The translations under genes and the position numbers were made by a program. Below, piece after piece: positions 24,694-31,603 of a stretch of 64,000 nt of DNA. The stretch is from a virus, in the IMG/VR virus record IMGVR_UViG_3300025154_000049, positions 94,518 through 158,517 of that record; one strand, 5' to 3'. The notes below the pieces were generated by a model. That model was not told where the DNA came from and made no database searches. It saw only the letters and a list, made by a program, of their open reading frames with translations. How positions within the stretch are numbered: position 1 is the stretch's first letter; each line of letters begins with the position of its first letter.

Positions 24694-25170
24694 CTATAGT
24701 ATAATAGCTACGATACTAAATGTCAATACTAAAACTATAAATATTAAGATAAGTGAAGCTATAATTTTAGCAGGTTTATTTTCTATTCTATAATCTTCCT
24801 CTTCTACCACAATATGTCCTCTGACCTCCTCGGCATGTTTTCTTTTTTGTTCCAATATATCTAAATGTTTTTGTTCTAACTTATAAGTAGTTACAAAATA
24901 TCTAGTATCACCTTTGCCCTTACAGACAATAACAATATCCTTGTTTCTACATTTAACTTTATATATTCTAGTTGTCTTACCAAATCTATTTATTAATTCG
25001 GCATTCCCAGTATCAATCTGGGAGAACATATCATCAATGTCTAATTTAGATAAATTGATTCCGTGTCTTCCTTGAAATCGATTCATAAGGTGAAGAAGTC
25101 GATTTCTTTGGGGGGTCTTATCCTTATTAGCGAATAAGTACTGTGAATTTGTTTTTCTCTTGTTGCTCAT
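24694..25170 (-). CDS. Tail-anchored membrane protein
   Basis: 158 aa. Soluble basic body with RNRLLHLMNRFQGRHGINL and a Lys-rich beta region, then a single C-terminal transmembrane helix (about 135-158). No function recognised. Confidence 0.7.
   Translation of the reverse strand: MSNKRKTNSQYLFANKDKTPQRNRLLHLMNRFQGRHGINLSKLDIDDMFSQIDTGNAELINRFGKTTRIYKVKCRNKDIVIVCKGKGDTRYFVTTYKLEQKHLDILEQKRKHAEEVRGHIVVEEEDYRIENKPAKIIASLILIFIVLVLTFSIVAIIL
24698..24726 (-). promoter_or_regulatory. Sigma70-type promoter
   Basis: TTGACA, 17 bp, TATACT, inside the last codons of the 24694 gene. Confidence 0.7.
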
Positions 25171-25210
25171 GATACCAACTCTTTCATATATAAAAATCTA
25201 CCTATTTCTT

Positions 25211-25447
25211 TCAAGCTGTTAGCTCCCTTATCATTTTTACAGAATCTATAAAGATTAGACATTCTTCTTCTGTTATTTCATTAACATACATATCGGGAAT
25301 ATAATTAGATATAGTCTTTTCAATATTATTTATAAAACACCACTCTTCATATTTAAAGTTGTAAAAATAAAGAAACTTATTATCTCCATATAATTTATAG
25401 AAGACTTCAGGATTCGCTTTACTTTTAAAATATTTTATATGACTCAT
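25211..25447 (-). CDS. MxEL-tagged small protein
   Basis: 78 aa: HIKYFKSKANPEVFYKLYGD start, EITEEECLIFIDSV helix, tail KMIRELTA. A good example of the family's three parts. Confidence 0.8.
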   Translation of the reverse strand: MSHIKYFKSKANPEVFYKLYGDNKFLYFYNFKYEEWCFINNIEKTISNYIPDMYVNEITEEECLIFIDSVKMIRELTA

Positions 25448-25746
25448 CCGATTAGTTCATTCATAGCTAATAAACTGTCTATCTCTTCTTCTGTTATTTC
25501 ATACATATCGTCGTTATCTATTAAACTGTTTATAAAACATTTATACAAGTCTTTACTAACTTCATTGTTGTATATTTCAATACCACATCTTTTACCTTTG
25601 ACATAATATCCAACACCGACCCATTCGTCTGTTTTGGGATTAAAGACTATAGCCACTTTACTATTCGTGGCAGGTTCATAATAGAATTTACTGTTAAACT
25701 CGTCCCTTTTAGGAATATGATTAAGTTTTATCATTATCTTCTCCAA
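25444..25746 (-). CDS. MxEL-tagged small protein
   Basis: 100 aa ending LLAMNELIG, preceded by EITEEEIDS. Confidence 0.75.
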   Translation of the reverse strand: MEKIMIKLNHIPKRDEFNSKFYYEPATNSKVAIVFNPKTDEWVGVGYYVKGKRCGIEIYNNEVSKDLYKCFINSLIDNDDMYEITEEEIDSLLAMNELIG

Positions 25747-26086
25747 ATAAATATCTTATTGGAATTTTAACAGCATCCGCTATACCTTCACGTATTTTAT
25801 TTAATTGACTGAGTTCAAAAAAGTTTTCTTCTTTAGGTTTGGATACTAATTCTACCATTACAAGAACAGCTTCTATTTCCTCTTCGGTTAGTTCAAAAGT
25901 AGTCAATGGATTAGCTTGTAAAAAATTTACAAACTCGTAATCCATATAAGATGACCTACACCATTCACCGTCTTTAAGAATACATATTGTATTAGAAGTA
26001 CGAAAGTTAGCCCCACATCTTCTATAGAAGACGGGACTATCTTCATCATTGTTATATACACTTTTATAATATTTATATTCTTCCAT
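25721..26086 (-). CDS. Tagged-family protein with a C-terminal extension
   Basis: 121 aa. A full family unit (EEYKYYKSVYNNDEDSPVFY ... ELTEEEIEAVLVMVELVS) is followed by 38 more residues ending in FGEDNDKT. The motif is internal, about 110 nt before the stop. Confidence 0.75.
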   Translation of the reverse strand: MEEYKYYKSVYNNDEDSPVFYRRCGANFRTSNTICILKDGEWCRSSYMDYEFVNFLQANPLTTFELTEEEIEAVLVMVELVSKPKEENFFELSQLNKIREGIADAVKIPIRYLFGEDNDKT

Positions 26087-26106
26087 TAAATTTAGTTCTC
26101 ATCTTA

Positions 26107-26241
26107 TTATTCAGAATCCAATTCTTTTCTTACTTTTTCTACCAAGGGTTTAACCAAGTGATACACTCCCATCTTCTTAGCCATTGATTCTAATTCACTT
26201 ACTAAAACTCGGATAACTCTTTCTAACTTTTCTACGTTCAT
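26107..26241 (-). CDS. Small helical protein
   Basis: 44 aa, amphipathic helix throughout (VEKLERVIRVLVSELESMAK). Overlaps the stop of the 26238 gene (ATGA-type). Confidence 0.65.
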   Translation of the reverse strand: MNVEKLERVIRVLVSELESMAKKMGVYHLVKPLVEKVRKELDSE

Positions 26242-26504
26242 CCTATTAACTCCATCATACTTTGTTGTACTATACATTCTTCTTCAGTTATAAGCTCTGA
26301 GGTATAACTAGAATGATAATGTTTATTATATCCAGCCTCTGCTAATAAGTCAAACAAATTATACCACTCAAAACAAATAGCCCATTGTTTACCCGTCCAT
26401 ACACGAAATATACTTTTATGGATAGTTGGGGTATATTGTATTAATTTAATCTTATTTATTTTATAATCTACCATAGTAACTTTAAAATATTTAACCACAG
26501 ACAT
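26238..26504 (-). CDS. MxEL-tagged small protein
   Basis: 88 aa: VVKYFKVTMVDYKINKI start, LITEEECIVQQS, tail MMELIG. Confidence 0.8.
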   Translation of the reverse strand: MSVVKYFKVTMVDYKINKIKLIQYTPTIHKSIFRVWTGKQWAICFEWYNLFDLLAEAGYNKHYHSSYTSELITEEECIVQQSMMELIG

Positions 26505-26599
26505 TAGTTGCTACCTAATAATTTTATTAAAAATAACATTCCTACAATACATGCCATCATACCCAACATCTGTAATGGTACTAAGATTAATGCTTCCAT
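26504..26599 (-). CDS. 31-aa single-helix membrane peptide
   Basis: MEALILVPLQMLGMMACIVG then FLIKLLGSN. Stop overlaps the next start (TAATG). One membrane span. Confidence 0.65.
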   Translation of the reverse strand: MEALILVPLQMLGMMACIVGMLFLIKLLGSN

Positions 26600-26806
26600 T
26601 TATTCTTTCTCCAATTCTTTTGTTATATTTTCTAAGAGTTCTGAGTCCTCTATATTAAACACATTTCTTTTAGGGTCGAGATTAGAAATTATTTGTCCGA
26701 CTCTCAGATAGGGATGCTTGCGTTTGTACTGTCTCAATTTATTGAACAGTTCGTCTATCTTCTCTTCATTGAATCTAAAGTTGTAATCTTCTTCGTGTTT
26801 TTTCAT
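26600..26806 (-). CDS. Small helical protein
   Basis: 68 aa, charged and helical (IDELFNKLRQYKRKHPYLRV). Function unknown. Confidence 0.7.
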   Translation of the reverse strand: MKKHEEDYNFRFNEEKIDELFNKLRQYKRKHPYLRVGQIISNLDPKRNVFNIEDSELLENITKELEKE

Positions 26807-27123
26807 TCTTCACAAGCTCCGTTTTCCCAGTCGGCTATTATTAGTTTACTTCCAACTTTATTTTTGACACAAGTACTTGTATGAGATTCTGTATAGACAT
26901 CTTTATCGGTAGCTATAACACAGTAATCTCCATCTAGGAAAGAACGACCATAGGTTATAGACTTAACAATTTCTGGATAAGTTCTTTCTTTTAATATTAG
27001 ACATTCTTTAGGCACGTGCTCTATCCCGAAATTGTTAAGTCTATAACCTAATAGAAAAAATATTAACCCAAGTATAACACTAGCTCCACTGTCATCATTT
27101 CCGATATTTCTTTTAATTCCCAT
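26803..27123 (-). CDS. Membrane-anchored small protein
   Basis: 106 aa with one membrane segment (ASVILGLIFFLLGYRL, about 14-30) and a polar outer part with two Cys. First gene after promoter 27144. Confidence 0.7.
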   Translation of the reverse strand: MGIKRNIGNDDSGASVILGLIFFLLGYRLNNFGIEHVPKECLILKERTYPEIVKSITYGRSFLDGDYCVIATDKDVYTESHTSTCVKNKVGSKLIIADWENGACEE

Positions 27124-27143
27124 AGTATTTCTCCTTTTATATA

Positions 27144-27172
27144 ATCATAGCATAATTATAACAATAAGTAAA
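27144..27172 (-). promoter_or_regulatory. Sigma70-type promoter
   Basis: TTTACT, 17 bp, TATGAT, between the 27186 stop and the 27123 start. Confidence 0.55.
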
Positions 27173-27185
27173 GTATTTATTAAGA

Positions 27186-27476
27186 TTAATTTACAAGTTC
27201 CTCCATACTACGGACAGCAACCATTTCGTCTTCAGACATTTCAAATACCATGAAATCGTTCCAGAACCAATAGAAATTCCCTAGAGTTTTACTTCTTTCA
27301 AAGTCGTGGGGCTTATCAAAAGTTTCACTAAGGTTTACATAGTGTTTTTGTTCTTTTCCAGTTATAAAAATATTTTTATAAAAGCCATGTTTATGTTGGA
27401 CGTAATAGTATTTATCGTCCCGCATGTCATACTTATAACCTTTTTCTTTACTGTCGTCAGAATATATTCTTATCAT
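27186..27476 (-). CDS. MxEL-tagged small protein
   Basis: 96 aa ending RSMEELVN after EMSEDEMVAV. A promoter, not a start codon, follows, yet the tag is intact. Confidence 0.75.
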   Translation of the reverse strand: MIRIYSDDSKEKGYKYDMRDDKYYYVQHKHGFYKNIFITGKEQKHYVNLSETFDKPHDFERSKTLGNFYWFWNDFMVFEMSEDEMVAVRSMEELVN

Positions 27477-27703
27477 GAAGTTAGCTCCTGCATAGCTAAA
27501 TAAGCAAAGTATTCTTCTTCTGTAGCTTCCCTGTATTGACCATAATAGTGTTTTAATAATTCTTCTAGGGTATAGCTGTTACTTTTATGTAAGTAACCTA
27601 TTTCATTTGCATAGTAGAGTCTGCCATCCTTTTCAACATAAAATTCAAAATATCTGGCACCTTCATCAATAGGGAAGTCTTCTCTTATCCTAGCATATCT
27701 CAT
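27473..27703 (-). CDS. MxEL-tagged small protein
   Basis: 76 aa ending LAMQELTS after EATEEEYFAY. Confidence 0.75.
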   Translation of the reverse strand: MRYARIREDFPIDEGARYFEFYVEKDGRLYYANEIGYLHKSNSYTLEELLKHYYGQYREATEEEYFAYLAMQELTS

Positions 27704-28032
27704 GATATTAATTCTCTCATCATTAATAAAGAACGTAACTCTTCTTCTGGATTATCCGTTTCTGGTTCGTAAAGAACTCCCTCATATTTTTGACATTCGT
27801 GTGGATGATTACTGTCATGAAGATAGCATTCCCAATTGTCTTCATTTATAAATTTGAAAGTTCCTGTCTGATGCCAAATACCATTATAGTCTCTCTTAGA
27901 CTCTATTTGATAAGAAACTAATTTGAGTCTTTTTATTAAGATGGCTTTTTCAAACTCTTCATACAAAAGATAATATGTTTTATTATAATCAAAGCTCCAA
28001 GCCTTTCTTAATAAGTCATCTATCTTTTTCAT
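27700..28032 (-). CDS. MxEL-tagged small protein
   Basis: 110 aa ending LLMMRELIS. N-terminus has the YNKTYYLLYEEFEKAILIKR phrase. Confidence 0.75.
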   Translation of the reverse strand: MKKIDDLLRKAWSFDYNKTYYLLYEEFEKAILIKRLKLVSYQIESKRDYNGIWHQTGTFKFINEDNWECYLHDSNHPHECQKYEGVLYEPETDNPEEELRSLLMMRELIS

Positions 28033-28262
28033 TTTGTAAGTTCTTTCATATATCTTCCTAAGTCTACTTTAGCATTTATCTCTTCAGAAGTCAATCCCCT
28101 ATCAATAAGTTCTTTTTCTATAATCTCATAGTAACATTCTAAATCATAGTACTCTCTATTCATATAAGAACTCATACCAGATAACTCATTATCTATCCAA
28201 ACTAAATCAGATAATAAACTATCACTTGTCTGTTCTTCTATGTCTTGTAACATATTAGGCAC
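28029..28262 (-). CDS. MxEL-tagged helical protein
   Basis: 77 aa, acidic and helical (SDSLLSDLVWIDNELSG), ending GRYMKELTK. Not obviously of the Tyr/Trp fold. Confidence 0.75.
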   Translation of the reverse strand: MPNMLQDIEEQTSDSLLSDLVWIDNELSGMSSYMNREYYDLECYYEIIEKELIDRGLTSEEINAKVDLGRYMKELTK

Positions 28263-28800
28263 CTATAAGTTCTTCCATAGCATGAAGACTTCTTAGAGCA
28301 TCCTCGAATTTACAATATATTCTAGGAAGAGTCTTTATAAAATTAAAAACCTCAGACCCAGCTAAACTTGGATGACTAAAAGCATAATCCCAACTATTCA
28401 TATACCTGTCATTATTTCTACCAGTATAATATTCTATATTTTTACCATAAGAATCAAACCTAACTAGGTAATTTTTATCTTTAATGTTAGCTAGAATATA
28501 CTCTTCTCCAAGACCTAATTTTCTAGCAATATCATGTTCACATTCTACCCTATAGTATATATTCCAAATGTTATTAATGCCAGATAACCATTCATCTAAT
28601 TCTTTAGAAGTCTTGTTAGGTTTATAAATATTATCCATAGTACTGTCCCTATCGATAGAAGTATCAGAGACATTACCCTCTTTATCATATAAATAATGAG
28701 ATGCAATAGCAGAGAACTCAAGACCTTTTTCATTCTTAATTAATTCGTAGTATTCTTGGTCTACTGTGTATATGTTATGTACTACACGAGAACTTTTCAT
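28255..28800 (-). CDS. MxEL-tagged protein
   Basis: 181 aa ending LHAMEELIGA, twice the usual family length. Tyr-rich. Start overlaps the stop of a 21-codon frame carrying a tag (28800-28865). Confidence 0.75.
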   Translation of the reverse strand: MKSSRVVHNIYTVDQEYYELIKNEKGLEFSAIASHYLYDKEGNVSDTSIDRDSTMDNIYKPNKTSKELDEWLSGINNIWNIYYRVECEHDIARKLGLGEEYILANIKDKNYLVRFDSYGKNIEYYTGRNNDRYMNSWDYAFSHPSLAGSEVFNFIKTLPRIYCKFEDALRSLHAMEELIGA

Positions 28801-28803
28801 TAG

Positions 28804-28887
28804 TTAGTAAGCTCCAACATCATGTATGTCCGACCAATGTATAGTAGCTTCGATGGGTTCCTCATATTCTTCTTCGTTATTAATCAT
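28804..28887 (-). CDS. 27-aa peptide or frameshifted tagged-gene remnant
   Basis: ATG at 28887 with AAGGAGA 6 nt upstream reads 27 codons (INNEEEYEEPIEATIHW...). In another frame the same DNA encodes ATG (28865) to a complete tag MMLELTN whose TAA overlaps the next start. This looks like a tagged gene shrunk and shifted. Confidence 0.5.
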   Translation of the reverse strand: MINNEEEYEEPIEATIHWSDIHDVGAY

Positions 28888-28898
28888 AGCTTATCTCC

Positions 28899-29147
28899 TT
28901 AGCGTATTAACTCTGTCATGGTTATTATTTTAGTACAGTCTTCTTCTGTTATTTCTTGTACCTGATTTACTTTTACCAATCTTTTTATTTTATCTGATAT
29001 CCTATCATAAGGAACCGACTCTGCAAGAACTGTCCAATTATTTCTTTTATAATCATACATATAGGTATAGTCATCTTCATCTACTTTATATAAGTAGTAT
29101 CCAAATTCTAAATGGAAACTATTTCTTGGTTCTTTATAATATCTCAT
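28899..29147 (-). CDS. MxEL-tagged small protein
   Basis: 82 aa ending IITMTELIR after EITEEDCT. First gene of the block, behind promoter 29154. Confidence 0.75.
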   Translation of the reverse strand: MRYYKEPRNSFHLEFGYYLYKVDEDDYTYMYDYKRNNWTVLAESVPYDRISDKIKRLVKVNQVQEITEEDCTKIITMTELIR

Positions 29148-29153
29148 AATTTT

Positions 29154-29192
29154 AGTATAACAAAAATAGAGAAGGCAGTCAATACCTTCTCT
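29154..29192 (-). promoter_or_regulatory. Composite terminator-promoter
   Basis: Hairpin AGAGAAGG...CCTTCTCT with ATTTTTG tail; TTGACT in the loop, 17 bp, TATACT. It ends transcription from the tRNA region and starts the 29147 block. Confidence 0.8.
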
Positions 29193-29229
29193 TTAATAAT
29201 TAATATAATGTTACAAACTTTGGAGGAAG

Positions 29230-29267
29230 CACAATAAGCTAATTTTAGTAAAACACAATAAGCTAAT
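29230..29267. repeat. Short direct repeat
   Basis: CACAATAAGCTAAT occurs at 29230-29243 and 29254-29267, just past the tRNA cluster. Confidence 0.6.
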
Positions 29268-29273
29268 AAAAAA

Positions 29274-29347
29274 TGGAGCGGGTAGGGAGAATCGAACTCC
29301 CTTCATCAGCTTGGAAGGCTGAGGCACAACCTATATACCATACCCGC
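29274..29347 (-). tRNA. tRNA-Gly(TCC)
   Basis: Acceptor GCGGGTA/TACCCGC, discriminator T and encoded CCA; anticodon loop CTTCCAA. Confidence 0.9.
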
Positions 29348-29354
29348 TTAATAA

Positions 29355-29437
29355 TACAGGTGAGAGGATTTGAACCTCCACGCTTTTTAAGGCACGAGTG
29401 TCTAAAACTCGCATGTCTACCATTCCAACACACCTGC
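29355..29437 (-). tRNA. tRNA-Leu(TAG)
   Basis: Acceptor GCAGGTG/CACCTGT, loop TTTAGAC, long variable arm. CCA is not encoded. Confidence 0.9.
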
Positions 29438-29449
29438 ATAATATATAAA

Positions 29450-29523
29450 TGGCTGAGGAGATAGGAATCGAACCCATATTCACTGAGTCAAAGTCAGGTG
29501 TCCTGCCGTTAGACGACTCCTCA
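29450..29523 (-). tRNA. tRNA-Gln(TTG)
   Basis: Begins TGAGGAG as Gln tRNAs do, loop CTTTGAC, encoded CCA. Confidence 0.9.
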
Positions 29524-29534
29524 ATAATTAAAAA

Positions 29535-29609
29535 TGGCTCCCTCGGCAGGACTCGAACCTACAGCCATTCGATTAACAGTCGAACGCTCTACCATTGAGC
29601 TACGAGGGA
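29535..29609 (-). tRNA. tRNA-Asn(GTT)
   Basis: Acceptor TCCCTCG/CGAGGGA, loop CTGTTAA, encoded CCA. Confidence 0.9.
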
Positions 29610-29615
29610 ATAAAA

Positions 29616-29687
29616 AGCCCTTTGTCAGATTTGAACTGACAACCTTCATCTTACAAGGATGTTGCTCTACCATTGAGCTAAAAGGGC
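29616..29687 (-). tRNA. tRNA-Thr(TGT)
   Basis: Acceptor GCCCTTT/AAAGGGC, loop CTTGTAA. CCA is not encoded. Confidence 0.9.
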
Positions 29688-29690
29688 AAG

Positions 29691-29765
29691 TGGGTGGAAG
29701 GACGGGACTCGAACCCGCTTTGCTTCGTTCACAGCGAAGGATATTACCCATATATGACCGACCAC
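29691..29765 (-). tRNA. tRNA-His(GTG), irregular acceptor stem
   Basis: Loop CTGTGAA in a perfect CTTCG/CGAAG stem; extra 5' G pairs with discriminator C as in His tRNAs; CCA encoded. Acceptor positions 4 and 5 are mismatched (T-T, C-T) and the D arm is weak, so function is uncertain. Confidence 0.75.
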
Positions 29766-29766
29766 A

Positions 29767-29840
29767 TGGCGGAACTATGGGGATTTGAACCCCAGACTTC
29801 TCGCAGACAACGAGTAGTTTTACCCCTAAACTATAGTTCC
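29767..29840 (-). tRNA. tRNA-Asp(GTC)
   Basis: Acceptor GGAACTA/TAGTTCC, discriminator G, loop TTGTCTG, encoded CCA. Confidence 0.9.
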
Positions 29841-29847
29841 AAATATA

Positions 29848-29920
29848 TAGATACTGAGAGACTCGAACTCCCGACTTCCTCCGTGTAAGAGAGGCACTCT
29901 ACCGACTGAGTTAAGTATCC
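29848..29920 (-). tRNA. tRNA-Val(TAC)
   Basis: Acceptor GGATACT/AGTATCT, loop CTTACAC in CCTCT/GGAGG. CCA is not encoded. Confidence 0.9.
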
Positions 29921-29921
29921 A

Positions 29922-29997
29922 TGGTCTAGGTGGAGGGACTTGAACCCCCGACTCCCTACGTCCAAGGTAGGATTTCTACCAACTGAATTACACCTAG
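29922..29997 (-). tRNA. tRNA-Pro(TGG)
   Basis: Acceptor CTAGGTG/CACCTAG, loop CTTGGAC, encoded CCA. Confidence 0.9.
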
Positions 29998-30008
29998 ATT
30001 ATAATTAA

Positions 30009-30082
30009 TGGTGTTTCCTAGAAGAGTCGAACTTCTGTCTAACGCTTATGAGGCGACCGCTCTGCCGTTGAGCTAAGGAAAC
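30009..30082 (-). tRNA. tRNA-Met(CAT), elongator-type or Ile2
   Basis: Acceptor GTTTCCT/AGGAAAC fully paired, loop CTCATAA, CCA encoded. Paired position 1-72 rules out an initiator; a lysidine-modified Ile tRNA cannot be excluded. Confidence 0.85.
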
Positions 30083-30083
30083 A

Positions 30084-30161
30084 TGGTAGCAGGAGTTGGA
30101 TTTGAACCAACGACCCCCAGCTTATGAGACTGGTGAGCTAACCAGACTGCTCTATCCTGCG
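30084..30161 (-). tRNA. Initiator-like tRNA-fMet(CAT)
   Basis: 5' C1 is unpaired with T72 and the D arm reads GAGCAGTCTGG, both initiator hallmarks; loop CTCATAA, CCA encoded. The anticodon stem lacks the usual three G-C pairs (CCAGT/GCTGG). Confidence 0.85.
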
Positions 30162-30167
30162 ATAATA

Positions 30168-30241
30168 AGTACCTGATTGGATTTGAACCAACGACTACAG
30201 AGGTTGCAACTCTGCCCCTTAGACCACTTGGGTACAGGTAC
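30168..30241 (-). tRNA. tRNA-Cys(GCA)
   Basis: Acceptor GTACCTG/CAGGTAC, discriminator T, loop TTGCAAC in CAGAG/CTCTG. Confidence 0.9.
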
Positions 30242-30242
30242 A

Positions 30243-30317
30243 TGGTGGGAGTAGTAGGTACCGAGCCTACCTCTGGTGCTTTTCAGGCACCCGCTAATCC
30301 ATCTCAGCTATTCTCCC
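30243..30317 (-). tRNA. tRNA-Phe(GAA) with unusual T-loop
   Basis: Loop CTGAAAA in GGTGC/GCACC, CCA encoded. The T-loop is CTCGGTA instead of TTCxAxx, and one acceptor pair is mismatched. Confidence 0.8.
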
Positions 30318-30321
30318 ATAA

Positions 30322-30395
30322 TGGTGGAGCTTGGGAGAGTCGAACTCCCGACAAATGGTTGCAAACCAATCGTTTTACCACTAAACTAAAGCCCC
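30322..30395 (-). tRNA. tRNA-Ala(TGC)
   Basis: Acceptor GGGGCTT/AAGCTCC has the G3-U70 pair required by alanyl-tRNA synthetase; loop TTTGCAA, CCA encoded. It lies next to the tmRNA, which carries the same identity pair. Confidence 0.9.
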
Positions 30396-30396
30396 A

Positions 30397-30668
30397 TAAT
30401 GGGAGGAGTTACCCTCCCCGACTTCTAGGCTACGAGAGCCATTTTACGTCCGAAGTCTAAAGACACTGTGTTGTTTCCGTTTGTTGTTTTTTGCTATTTT
30501 TAAAGAGAATGCCCTCTTACTTGCGAGTTTATCCCTACCTACCACGTCTAAACCTGGCGACCCCATGGTGGAATCGGTGGGAATCGAACCCACGTCCGCA
30601 ACAGACATCAATAAACCTTCTACAAGTTTAGTCCTATTTGTAAGAGTTAGACTTCTCATTTAAGTTTT
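30397..30668 (-). ncRNA. ssrA: tmRNA, circularly permuted two-piece form
   Basis: The 3' half comes first: GGACGTGGG-TTCGATT-CCCAC then CGATTCC-ACCA ending at 30566. One base later (30564) the 5' half begins GGGGTCGCCAGGTTTAGAC. The two form a 7-bp acceptor GGGGTCG/CGATTCC with G-U pairs, including G3-U70 for alanine. The halves also match as P2 (ATAAAC/GTTTAT) and as a 9-bp TTAGACTTC/GAAGTCTAA helix. A tag frame follows GCA at about 30495. A terminator lies directly upstream, which rules out an ordinary one-piece gene. The outer limits are approximate. Confidence 0.85.
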
Positions 30669-30682
30669 CAAGGTGCAATAAA

Positions 30683-30709
30683 AAGAGGTTCTTTTTGTGA
30701 GAACCTCTT
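30683..30709 (-). terminator. Rho-independent terminator
   Basis: AAGAGGTTC-TCACAAAAA-GAACCTCTT followed by TTTATT, between the structured RNA and the tmRNA. Confidence 0.85.
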
Positions 30710-31048
30710 GAAGAATTTTTTCTTTTATCGTTGGAGCCTATTAAACTCCTCCGTCAGAGGTTCTTGTTCTCATGCCTGTGCAATCCACGCTATGTCCTTC
30801 AAAATTAATTGACGGATTCGCTATGGTATAGTTTTGTTGTAGCATGAGTTCCATTTTATTTTCTTTCTGACCCGTTAAGGATATCATCTTTTCTAATTTG
30901 AGTCCTAAGTATTTGTTACTCGGTATGAACTTAGGGATAACCGAAGATAGTTTTTAGTTGCATAGCTATCATAACAACAAATATTTGATTTTCTAATTAT
31001 AATATAAAGTAGTGTAGAAAAAACTATTATATTTTTTCTTTACCCTAT
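30710..31048 (-). ncRNA. Structured RNA or leader of unknown class
   Basis: About 340 nt lie between a perfect promoter (31055-31083) and a strong terminator. Possible stems: GATAG/CTATC, CCTAAGT/ACTTAGG, GACTC/GGGTC and CCTC-TGACG-GAGG. A 37-codon frame lies inside. I recognise no RNA family. Confidence 0.55.
30741..30854 (-). CDS. Possible 37-aa peptide inside structured RNA
   Basis: ATG at 30854 opens 37 codons (MELMLQQNYTIANPSI ... GMRTRTSDGGV). The upstream AGAAAGAAAA is a poor ribosome site, and hairpins overlap the frame, so it may be chance. Confidence 0.3.
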   Translation of the reverse strand: MELMLQQNYTIANPSINFEGHSVDCTGMRTRTSDGGV

Positions 31049-31054
31049 GTAAAC

Positions 31055-31083
31055 ATTATACCATGAGATGAATTCTTTGTCAA
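31055..31083 (-). promoter_or_regulatory. Consensus sigma70-type promoter
   Basis: TTGACA, 17 bp, TATAAT with ATGG before the -10; preceded by AACAC. Confidence 0.85.
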
Positions 31084-31092
31084 GTGTTTAAA

Positions 31093-31602
31093 TTAAATTT
31101 CTTTTATGGTAACTCCGAAAGATTTTAATTCTTCTATTAATTCCTTATAAGACCATTTGTATTTTTTATACAATGCTGATTTTTTATATTCTTTAGGATA
31201 TAAAATTATTTCTTTTATATAATCTTTAAAGTTTTCTATTCCTCCCTCATCATCTTTGAAGCTTATTCTTTCTTCAGACTCTTTAGCTTCTGGGTTGGGA
31301 GATATTCCTCTCTGGGTATAATAATATTCTATCGGATATATCTTATATTTTTCCGATAACTTATCTCCATCCACTACTATTGTACATTCTAGGGGAATAT
31401 TGTACACATAACCTTTTTTAAAATTTTTATTTCTCGTAAAAGAAATAGAGTAATTATGAGTGTCCATAGACCATTGAGATTTTAATTTATTATCTCTGAG
31501 AATTAAAATAAGATTATTTAACCAAGTGTAGTGATATAAAGTTCCTACCTGTTTGGCTTCGTCTAATTCTTCTGTTATCTTTTTAATTTTCTTTAAACTC
31601 AT
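31093..31602 (-). CDS. ADP-ribosyltransferase-like virion protein
   Basis: 169 aa. MSLKKIKKITEELDE is the targeting-like peptide (I-T-E). Residues about 22-60 read TLYHYTWLNNLILILRDNKL and, after a gap, ISFTRN, the H-Y-T ... S-F-T-R outline of DarT/ART-like folds in phages. In T4, ADP-ribosyltransferases such as Alt are packaged in the head and injected; the same is inferred here. The final catalytic residue was not identified with certainty. Confidence 0.65.
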   Translation of the reverse strand: MSLKKIKKITEELDEAKQVGTLYHYTWLNNLILILRDNKLKSQWSMDTHNYSISFTRNKNFKKGYVYNIPLECTIVVDGDKLSEKYKIYPIEYYYTQRGISPNPEAKESEERISFKDDEGGIENFKDYIKEIILYPKEYKKSALYKKYKWSYKELIEELKSFGVTIKEI

Positions 31603-31603
31603 A
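31565..31603 (-). repeat. 39-bp exact repeat encoding the targeting-like peptide, copy 1
   Basis: Identical to 32035-32073, covering the start and first 12 codons of the 31602 gene. Confidence 0.85.

Noticed and set aside
30444-30659. 71-aa minus ORF across the tmRNA
   Set aside because: It only strings together tmRNA sequence; its last part is one possible tag frame.
29273-30663. Small ORFs on both strands in the tRNA cluster
   Set aside because: They are readings of tRNA genes (repeated RTRL, SSAVE-type phrases).
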